Shown here: one piece after another, positions 56,011 through 64,000 of the stretch
Layout of the letters: each line of letters opens with the position of its first letter
Numbering within the stretch: the stretch's first letter is position 1
NCBI GenBank assembly: GCA_030068075.1
Contig: CM057833.1
Location: 46,147,587-46,211,586, forward strand
Length of the DNA stretch: 64,000 nt
DNA from: Paguma larvata
Lineage: Eukaryota; Chordata; Mammalia; Carnivora; Viverridae
Direction of reading: 5' to 3'
The notes under the pieces: generated by a model
What the model was told of the DNA's origin: nothing
The model's input: only the letters and a program-made list of their open reading frames with translations
Database searches by the model: none
Translations under genes and position numbers: made by a program

Positions 56011-56509
56011 CATGGTTCTAAATATTCAACGGGCATATGAATGTTTGGGAGAACCAGCTCTAAGTAGGACGTGGCCTTCTGAAGACAGGGTGAAAACAGT
56101 GAGCCAAGGGTAGAGAAGAGAATCAATGCCTCGTAGCTGACCGAATCAAACGTTTTGGAGAAGTCAATAATTGCGCTTCATTTTAGAATGGGGCAGGTGG
56201 GAACAGGTGCATTTCAGAGTCGAGAGCCCGGAGTCGGAATCGTGGCTAGTGTAGAGGAAAGGACAGATTAGGCAGAGATGGGGACACGGGATTAGGCAGA
56301 GATGCCGACACTGGAAAGGGAGGAGGGGTTAGAAAATGGAAGGCTTGGAATGTTAGGCCAGCAGATGTGGTCTTGACGGTGTGAGAATGGTTTCCCCTCG
56401 AAGATTTCCGTACAGGGACATGCCAAGATCAGAGCCTCCTGTTCTAGGCTGCCTTTGGCCTTGTCTTTAAGCTGCACCGACTTCAGCGCAGACTGCATGT
56501 CACATTGCG

Positions 56510-56645
56510 TGTAACCTTCCTAGTAATCCTGGGAGGTCCGAATTCCTATTCCCATTTTACAGAAGGCATTATGGATGCTCAGAGAGGTGAATTTTCCCAA
56601 GGTTATCAGCTGCTACATGGCAGAACTAAGGCTCTAATTCCTGTC
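56510..56645 (-). repeat. MIR fossil, partial
   Basis: 'ttcccattttacagaaggca', 'gatgctcagagaggtgaatt' and 'ttcccaaggttatcagctgc' are reversed MIR. Confidence 0.7.
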
Positions 56646-56754
56646 TTCCCAGGCTGTCTCCACTACCAGCAAAGCATTCCCCCAACTCCATGGAGAAAGG
56701 AAAGGTGCCAACATGCCCACCTCGACTTCCCAAGGGTAAGAAAGAGAATTCCCT

Positions 56755-56764
56755 GGAAATTCCC
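56755..56764 (-). promoter_or_regulatory. NF-kappaB-type site
   Basis: 'ggaaattccc' reads 'gggaatttcc' on the minus strand, a textbook kappaB sequence. A near copy 'gagaattccc' lies just before it at 56744-56753. Confidence 0.4.
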
Positions 56765-57114
56765 AGAAAGAGAATTACTGCTCTCGTCTCAACATTTGTG
56801 GCATTAGTGGGAGAGAGCCTTGTGGGGGAGGGGAGGATGGCAAGAGAGACGGCAAATTGTTTCTGGATGGAATTTTCCAGACAGGGCCTCAGTCGCAGAA
56901 CAAATGTGCCTTCTGAATTTTCACTGTAATTGTTATTGACCTTTAGTGAGATGAGCAAAATTACTCTCCCGTGCCCCTCCACCCCCACCCCCTTTTTACA
57001 AAATTGTTTTCCCTGACTTTTCAAAAATGAAGTTTGGCCAGCCCGGCCCTGGCTGCCGACTGTGGGAAAACAATACATCTCCTTATGGCCCCAAATGGAG
57101 CGTTCGCAATTAAT

Positions 57115-57246
57115 CCATTGATCTCAGTAGAAAACCCTATTGTATCAGGGCCCGCCCGGAGAAAGCTGCATCCTGCCCCTCTCCCGCCCCGCACAGAATG
57201 CCCATTGAAGTCAGCCCCCAAATTGATGGCAGGATGTGGCCCTAAA
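57115..57246. repeat. Possible ancient amniote CR1-type repeat
   Basis: Two diverged units, 57115-57153 ('ccattgatctcag' ... 'tatcagggccc') and 57202-57246 ('ccattgaagtcag' ... 'ggcaggatgtggccctaaa'), resemble the 'cattgacttcaatggg ... caggatcaggcccta' ends of CR1-like repeats that are abundant in reptile genomes. In mammals such remnants survive mostly where they became functional. The assignment is from memory of the pattern. Confidence 0.35.
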
Positions 57247-57269
57247 AGCCTTCAAATTAAAGGGGTCCA

Positions 57270-58220
57270 GAAAATAATGTTGGCTGGGCGGCGGAAGCTG
57301 GGGCGGAGGAGGTGGGGAGAATGGGGGAAGGGGGTGAATTTCCTTTGGAATCTGCGTGTCCAGGGCTTTGCAAAAGGCAAAGATTTCTAGTTGCCCTTGA
57401 CTTTCAGTTCTCCTTCCTTTGTTCTGCAAACTCAGACCCTAAGCTATCTAGTTTGCTGATAGTTTGGCCTTTTGTCCAAGCTGCTGGCTCTGATGAGTTG
57501 ACAGTAATGATACTTACTAGGGCCTAGTGGGCACTGGACAATAGGTACCCCCTAGCTTCCCCTGTTTTACCCGTTCACTTCTCAAACAGTCCTGGGGGAG
57601 GGTGACGGAGATTGTGAGGACTATCTCTTGTTGTTGAGTGGGTCCTACCTGCCAGGTGGTGTCCACATTCTTTCATTTAACCCTTCAGGCCCTGGAGGTA
57701 AGCAGAGCTGGCCAGCTGACCAGTAACCTGAGATGCTGTAACCCAGGCCGTCAGTCTTCAAGTGACAGTAAGCATTAAGCATCACTGGAAACACAAGATG
57801 TATATTTTCTAGAACTTCTCTGAGGCAGAATATGTGGATGGAAGAAAGAGTTCGATAAGCTGCCTGAGCTGAGGATTGAGCCCAAGGGTGCCTCAACTGT
57901 CTTCCCAGGAGGGTGGGCGACCTGATGGCAGAGCTTCGTTTTGCTCAGTGGAGTATGTGGTGGGGTGCCGCCATCCTCGGACGTCGCATCGCATGTGCTT
58001 GTGAGGTCGTGCACTGCTTACACACACTGCGTGTGTATGTGCAGAGAGGAGCCCTGTTACATACGCCGTAGCGTAGACAACCCTACAGGTAGAACTGCCG
58101 TAGTCTTCCTCTTCAGCTCTACCTTCACCCAATATGTTCTCTCTCTTCTAAGTAAAAGTTAAACAAATATTCAAAGAAGGTAAAACTTCAGGGTGTCAAT
58201 CTGGTCCCGTAGGTGGGGAT
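57270..58220. other. Gene-free sequence
   Basis: GGA-rich at 57290-57340, then unassigned DNA. Short frames on both strands only. Confidence 0.35.
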
Positions 58221-58224
58221 TGCT

Positions 58225-58460
58225 CTTCTTTTATAGGTGAAAAAATGGAGGCACACAAAATGGAATGACATGTTTGAAGACCCACAGCTATCTCAATAGC
58301 TAATAGTTGAATCTGAACTAACAAGAACGTAAGCTCTAGGAAAACTGGAATTTTTTTGGTCTTATTCAGAAATATACCACCTCCAACATCCGTAGATCTA
58401 TATGCTGCATGTATCTAATATGGTGCCTAGCATGCAGACAATGCTCAATAAAATTTGCTG
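58225..58460 (-). repeat. MIR fossil and MIR tail
   Basis: 'ataggtgaaaaaatggaggc' and 'gaagacccacagctatctca' are reversed MIR. 'gtgcctagcatgcagacaat' near 58422 is a forward MIR/L2 tail. Confidence 0.5.
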
Positions 58461-58880
58461 CATAAATGAATAAGCTGCTTTTTGTTCTTTTCTAGAAAAC
58501 ATGGGGCCCTGAATCCTGTCTGCCAGGCTGGTTGCCTTCCTGCTATTTGTCTAGTCCTTCTGTTTTTTAATAATCCTTCTACAAGGATCTTCCGATAAAT
58601 GCCCTGTAAAATTCAGTTACAGGAGGAAAGTGGGTTTCTTCTGTCAAATAAAAAAGGTATGCTTCCTTTCATCAGAAAACAAGAGCTATAAAATGCCAAG
58701 ATTCCCGGTTTTTTTTTTTCTGTCTTGGCCTCAAAAGCTTTGAATTAAATTTGGTGCTCAATTTCCTATTATTCTTGGGTTAGATTCAGAGTACTGTGGG
58801 GTGTTTTTTCATGCATTCTGTGGTTTTATATCTCTCTCTCTCTCTCCCTACGTGGTTCAATTTTACAGGTGTCTTTTTGG

Positions 58881-58940
58881 ATGTAGATTATAGTCTAATA
58901 ATGTAGATTATAGTCTAATAATGTAGATTATAGTCTAATA
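58881..58940 (+). repeat. Perfect 20-bp tandem repeat, three copies
   Basis: The unit 'atgtagattatagtctaata' occurs three times head to tail without a mismatch. It lies in otherwise unique sequence. Confidence 0.98.
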
Positions 58941-58949
58941 ATAATAGCG

Positions 58950-60715
58950 CTCATGATGTTACCAGAGCCTTATGTTGTCCAAAGTCTCCCATATGTCCAA
59001 GACCTCAACCGTGAAGCCACATCCAAGCTCAGACTTTTGGTCTAAGCTTCATAGTCATCTGCACCAGTAGTTTCTCACTGGGGTAGAAGTGAGGGGCAGC
59101 GATTTTGCCCCTCATGTCAAGAGTTGAGAAATCTTGATCTATACTTGTTGACAGTCATGAAGCACCTCACATTCTTGCCGTTTTCACTCCCCTTGGCTGG
59201 GAGTGTTCAAGGAAAGTGTTCAGTTTCCCCACACACTTTCTCTTGAGCAGGCTGCCCGGCCCGCTCTGCCCAGCGTCCATAGGAGAGGGACAAATGAGGA
59301 CCCCATCATAGTCATCTTTTGGTCTTTGATTTTCACATAGGTCTTACCCTGGAGACTTCTCCATTTAAGTCACAGAGTGATCTCGTATCTTTGGCATTGC
59401 GAGAGAGAGAATTTCAGAATGAAGTGATTTTCTTTTTTATGGTTGCCTCAAATTACACAGCCCCGTAGAAGAAGTTAATAAAAACATAGCTCCCCAGAGA
59501 TCTATGCTGATAACTTTTGGACAGAGCTCGGGTATTTTTGCTGTCTTAGTGTTGTTTTGATGAAGGCATTCCCCACGTCTGCTTCTGCTGCCCTGTATTC
59601 TTTTAGTTTACCGTTAGGAGTATCAACTCTTTGGGCCAAGGGACATTTTTATTGCCTAGTCTAAATTTCTGGACAGCTGCCTCAATTCCCCTGCTTGACA
59701 CCTCAGGTTCTTCCTGGGGTAAAGGTCAGACTTCAACTCAAGACTGATGGTCGGAACCCTGCTGCTGAGTCTACTTTTCCTTGGCAGGGGCAGGGGAAAG
59801 GGGAGGGGAGGTGTTGTCTTGTGCTTTTCCTACTCATCCTGTACTGACAGAAGCATGAATCTAATGATTTCCATGCCCCCACATAGTCACCATCCACCCA
59901 GTTTTGGTCATGGCCAGTGGCTATGTCCCCGCGAAGGATAGGACCACTGAGGGAGGGAAGCTCAGGCTCACTGAATCAGTTAGACACCTGTTCTTTTCGA
60001 TAGCATTTGCCACTTTAGGCAAAATACTGTGTGCCAAGCACTGTGTCAGTTGGGTTCATGAGATTAATAAGATCTCATCACTAGCTCACAAACAGACCAA
60101 ATGGAAACTTACAGTGTTCCGTGTACAAATGCTATGATGGAGGTGAGCACGGGAGGTTTCTGGAACATCCTGAAAGACGCCTGTTTTGTTTTTGCTTTAT
60201 TTGCTCACCCTGAATGACACTTAAATCAGCCTGTGGGAAGGTGGTCAGGGAAGCCTTCCTGGAGGAGGGGGTGCCTTAGCCAGGTTTTAAAGGGCTTTTG
60301 TTGGCTCAGCCAGATCCTCCAGCTGGTCTGGTCTCCCCAGAAAACTGTCTCACACTAGTTTCCCCCCCTCACTTGTCTCAGCTCCCACTCCCTAGAACAT
60401 CTGTGTTATTGTACTCATGCCAAATCTCTTTTCCTAAATCAAAAAATAAATAAAAACGAAAAAGAGAGTGGTGGACCCATTGAGTTGGGGAAACTTTATA
60501 GTCTGAGAAGGTATACCTCAGTCTCTTAGTACCTGTGGAACCCCAGATTTCAACTGGGGGTTACTTCTGGGCAATAACCAGCTATTTCAAGGAGCTTACG
60601 GTTTCCTGTCAGAAATGGCTATGGGGGTGTCAGTGGGTTTCTACCACCTGTCAACCAGCTCCAGCCCCACCCCCCCCCAAAAGAGACTAGCCTGGAGACT
60701 CGCTGAAGCACAAGG
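58950..60715. other. Gene-free sequence
   Basis: Mostly unassigned. A short L2-like piece lies at 60235-60300 ('gggaagccttcctggaggag'). There is a C-rich run at 60668-60678. Confidence 0.4.
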
Positions 60716-60724
60716 CAGAGATTT

Positions 60725-60890
60725 TTCGAACTCTCGCAATGGTTCTGAGAGGTGGATATCATTGTCCCCATTGCATTGCTAAAGAAACTGAGAATCAGAT
60801 GGGTTGCGTCGCTTGCTAATAAATGCGGGAGCCAGGACTCAAAAGCAGGGCTTTTCAGTCCAAATCCACTTTCTTCACAATGCCTCATTT
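60725..60890 (-). repeat. MIR fossil
   Basis: 'attgtccccattgcattgct', 'aaagaaactgagaatcagat' and 'gggagccaggactcaaaagc' are reversed MIR. Confidence 0.75.
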
Positions 60891-61639
60891 TCTCAGCACA
60901 GCTGAGCCTCCTCGACCAGTGAAGAGCAAATCAGAGCCCCGTCCTATTTTCCCTCAGGCTCGCTCTCACAGAGTTGCTTTGGAGATGAAACAGAACCAGA
61001 ACAGAGCTTATGTGTTTTGTTATGTCACACCTCTTTTTCCCAAGATTTCAAAGGCTCGGATCCATTTATCTAGATACTCGAATTCTCACCAGGGGCGTTA
61101 GAGAGGGGCCGGAGAGCGAAATGCTGTTTTGGAAAGGATCAAACAACCCTTGCAGTGTTTATACTCAATTCCGGAGACCTGGTTAGAAAAATATTTTTAA
61201 AAAACGGAAGGAAGAGTAGCTATGCACTCATGAGATGTGGGCTTCTCATCGTGGGGAACGTTTGCTCTTGGAGTCTGTTCCTATGAGTGGATGTGTGCAG
61301 CCCCAAACTGCCGTTAGGAGATGAAAGGGAATCTTTCAACATTTCCTCCCATTGTCTGAGCTTTCTCCCTGCTTTGTCACCATAACATTCTTTTTTGGAA
61401 TTCCATTCCATTTTCCCCTCCCCCAGAAACAATGAAAAGAGAAGGCTTGGCAGAACCAGCCAGGAAAGACCTGTGGCTCACTCCTAAGTGAGTAACTATC
61501 ACGTGTCTTGGAACGATGTGCTGCTTCCAGCCAAAGGAGCTGGAGCTTAAAGAGAAAAACACATAAGCATTCTATGTATCTGGCTGCAAGAAGTGGTATA
61601 GACTCTGTAGTGAGGCACTAGGAGGACTGAGTGTGACTT

Positions 61640-61810
61640 GGGGATCCGAAGACCTGGGCTAGAAGCCTGATTTCACTCTTTACTAGTTGTGTGGCTTTGA
61701 GTAAAGCCATACTTTAGTGAACTTCTCTGAACTTCACCAAGTTCATCAGTGAAAATAGGAACTCTGCCTGTGTTATGTGTGCTCTTGCGAAAATTTAATG
61801 AGATGGACAC
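61640..61810 (+). repeat. MIR fossil
   Basis: 'gacctgggctagaagcctga', 'tttactagttgtgtggcttt' and 'gttcatcagtgaaaatagga' follow MIR. Confidence 0.7.
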
Positions 61811-62102
61811 AGGAGAGTACAGGGCACATGGCAGCTTTCAAATATGTCCTTTTTCTTCTTCCTCTTGTCACATCCCTTTCACTTGCACAGACTCCAACAT
61901 AGAACATCTGAGTTGGCCAAGTAAGAGAAACAGGAATAGTCTAAACAAGAACTTTTAAGCCCTGACAGCTTCATGGAACTCATAAGGAATTGTATGTTCA
62001 TCTGTCTGTCTGTATGTTTGGAGCAGTAATTTGTAAGAAAAGAGTGCTCAGTTGAGGCTATTTGTCCATGTGGGTTTTCAACATTGTTCTGAGTACTAAT
62101 CA

Positions 62103-62155
62103 GAATATATATATACATGTATATATGTATATACATATACATATATATACATATA
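62103..62155. repeat. (TA/CATA)n palindromic AT tract
   Basis: TATA, CATATA and TGTATA units alternate, largely self-complementary, ending in a T run. Confidence 0.9.
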
Positions 62156-62169
62156 TTTTTTTTTCTGTG

Positions 62170-62330
62170 TAAAATAAGCCTATCATTTATAAAACACCTG
62201 TTCTATTCTGGGTACTTTGTGAATATTATCTTTTTTAATCCTCAGAATCACATTATATAGTAGGAATTGTTATCCAAATTCCACATGAGAGAGCTAGTCA
62301 GTTATGGAACCAGAAGAGAGCAGCCATATG
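62170..62330 (-). repeat. MIR fossil, partial
   Basis: 'tatcatttataaaacacctg', 'ttctattctgggtactttgt' and 'ttaatcctcagaatcacatt' are reversed MIR/L2. Confidence 0.55.
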
Positions 62331-62670
62331 GAGGGGGCCACTTTTCAGGAGCTAGAGCCTTTGGTGGAGGAATATAGCTAATCTACAGCAACTGGACACA
62401 GAAGGAGCCAGGGGAACCAATATGCCATCCTTACTCTCTTCTTACTTTCTCATTTCCTACTGGTGGCTTCTATTGGCCAAACCCAACTGAGGGCCAGAGG
62501 GCAAAGGAAACTTTTATAAAGTCCTTGATAAGGCCAGCATCCTGGAACACAGTGTCAGATGGAGAAGTAGTGAGGGCAAATGGACAATATTCAGCAGAGT
62601 ATTCCTTCAATATTGAATCCCAGTTCCCATTCTGAAGTTGCTTATGGTCAAATAGGGAAGATAAGAGCTT

Positions 62671-62884
62671 ATCTTCAAGTTTACTTATTTATTTTGAGAG
62701 ACAGAGAGAGAGAGAGAGAGAGCACGAGCAAGGAGGGCAGAGGGAGGGAGAAAAAGAATCCCGAACAGGCTCCCTGCTGTCAGTACAGAGCCCGACACAG
62801 GGCTATATCCAATAAACTTGAGATCCTGATCTGAGCTGAAATCAAGAGTTGGACACTTAACCGACCGAGCCACCCATGCTTCTC
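62671..62884 (-). mobile_element. Felid tRNA-derived SINE, reversed
   Basis: 'tttacttattttattttgag'-type tail, (GA)n, 'ggctccctgctgtcagtaca' and 'accgaccgagccacccatgc' are present. The probable duplication 'gggaagat(a/g)ag' begins at 62655 and 62885. Confidence 0.93.
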
Positions 62885-63359
62885 GGGAAGATGAGCCTTT
62901 TACCCAATATTCATAGCACAGGTTGGAAGGAGGTGAGTCTATTACAATAGGCTTGAGCTAGAGGAGTTGCCACTTTATATTTACCACAGTGTGATGTAGC
63001 TCCCAGCGTCTATCAAAGCCCAGACTCTAAGCAGGTATTAACGATCCTCTGTAATGGGACTCCCATCATGTGGAATCCTCCTCTCACTGGATGTTGTGAC
63101 CAAACTGGACTGCTCACCATCACAGCCACTTCAGTTGTAAACACTGTCATGTCTCCATGCTTTGGTCGAAGTGCTCCCCACAGCCCAGCAGGTCCTGCCC
63201 TCCTGCCTTCCTCCATCCTTTTCAGTCCTCAGTGCACATCCCGCTGCTCCATGAGTCCTCCCTGGCTCACTCGCTCTCAGAACTGTAGCATGGGTTTCCC
63301 TATGCTTCTGCAGCATGGCTCTTGCTTGTCTGGACAGAGACTGTCTCGTTGCACAAACA

Positions 63360-63490
63360 TGTCACTCGACAGACACTGAATGCCTGCTGGGGTCCCAGCA
63401 CTGTGTGAAAAAGGGGCTACTCAGGGATTAGGAGTGGTTCCTGCCTTCAGGGAGCTCACAATCTTCCTGGGATTGAAGCTTTTTTGTGCC
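63360..63490 (+). repeat. L2 fossil, partial
   Basis: 'tgaatgcctgctggggtccc', 'agcactgtgtgaaaaagggg' and 'ctgccttcagggagctcaca' follow L2. Confidence 0.6.
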
Positions 63491-63739
63491 GTCTTCCTTC
63501 CAGACTGTGGAAGTTGTGAGGACAGGGCATCTGTCTAATTATCTTTGTGCTTTCAGTGCTTAGCAACTGTGCAGCACAGAAATCTCAGAAAATGTGAAGC
63601 TATAGGAAAAACAAAATTGAGAGAGGGATGAAGAAAGAAAAGGAGCAATGAATTAATTTATTCCACAGGACTTTCTAAGTGTCTAAAATGTTTCAGGCCC
63701 TTATATACAGTGAATAGCACAGGCTATATACATGTAGCA

Positions 63740-63741
<2 letters not shown>

Positions 63742-63778
<37 letters not shown>
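63742..63778 (+). repeat. (GT)n microsatellite
   Basis: About 18 uninterrupted GT units. Confidence 0.97.
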
Positions 63779-63779
<1 letters not shown>

Positions 63780-64000
63780 ATGAAGACTGAGGAATTGGTG
63801 ATGAATGTCTGCAGAGGCCTGAGGTCAAATCAGAGAATACCCTCTTGACGTCACCTTTTTGTACTGAAGCTTTCAGAATCCAGAGGAGAGACGAAAGGAC
63901 CTGTTTAGATGCCCACCGTAGCTACTGGGTGGAGTCTGAGAGGACTCATCAATTTCTGAAAGCAGGTGATTTTTGCAAATGAGGGCTTGTCGGCATATGG

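Larger units (their letters stand above)
56650..57265. promoter_or_regulatory. Candidate conserved noncoding element
   Basis: About 600 bp contains no mammalian-age repeat and no microsatellite, but has closely spaced recognisable motifs. These are a kappaB-type site (56755-56764), an exact RBPJ/CSL 'tgtgggaa' (57061-57068), a SOX-like 'aacaat' (57069-57074), a homeodomain 'caatta' overlapping an OTX/PITX-type 'taatcc' (57107-57116), and 'aaattaaa' near 57255. Its texture (AT motifs within moderate GC, few CpG transitions) looks like constrained enhancer DNA. Conservation is inferred, not observed. Confidence 0.4.

Overview
This 64 kb window is nuclear DNA from a carnivoran mammal, almost certainly a cat-family (felid or close feliform) genome. 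The diagnosis rests on about 20 copies of a tRNA-derived SINE. It opens with the 'cctgggtggctcag' head, carries a B-box-like 'gagttcgagcccc' and ends in 'aaataaataaac' plus a poly-A tail, which is the felid form of the carnivore SINEC family. No protein-coding exon can be supported. Every long reading frame falls in repeat sequence, CpG-rich DNA or low-complexity DNA. The window is best read as intergenic or long-intron sequence containing one promoter-like CpG island and at least one candidate conserved regulatory block.

Layout. 0-8 kb: old LTR (MaLR-like), L2 and MIR fossils, two SINEs, and an L1 insertion with an inverted 5' part. 8.2 kb: a U6 snRNA pseudogene. 9-22 kb: MIR/L2 fossils, nested SINEs inside MIR, L1 and MLT1-type LTR hosts, a tandem SINE pair, a truncated antisense L1 with a target-site duplication, and a 190 bp TTTTA/TTTCA tract grown from a SINE tail. 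22.0-24.2 kb: the CpG island, with EGR/Sp-type sites, a CCAAT box, a clean G-quadruplex motif and a CTCF-like site. It is the only promoter candidate here. 24-36 kb: more MIR/L2, SINEs and an MLT1-type LTR split by a SINE. 36.8 kb: a 26-bp perfect inverted repeat forming a two-stem hairpin. 38.7 and 39.8 kb: two copies of a roughly 99-115 bp segment at about 95% identity. 40-52 kb: MIR fossils and a nested LTR/SINE/SINE cluster at 47 kb. 52-62.6 kb: a stretch without recent SINEs that contains a probable conserved noncoding element at 56.65-57.27 kb; part of it looks like an ancient amniote CR1-type repeat. 62.6-64 kb: a last SINE and a (TG)n tract.

No gene pathway or operon logic applies. 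The biology here is retrotransposon history plus a small number of possible cis-regulatory elements. I saw no convincing undescribed system. The observations most worth checking are the 56.65-57.27 kb element, the CpG island, the 36.8 kb hairpin, the 38.7/39.8 kb duplication and the TTTTA/TTTCA tract. Repeat family names come from remembered consensus patterns, not from a search. Old MIR/L2 boundaries are approximate to a few tens of bases.
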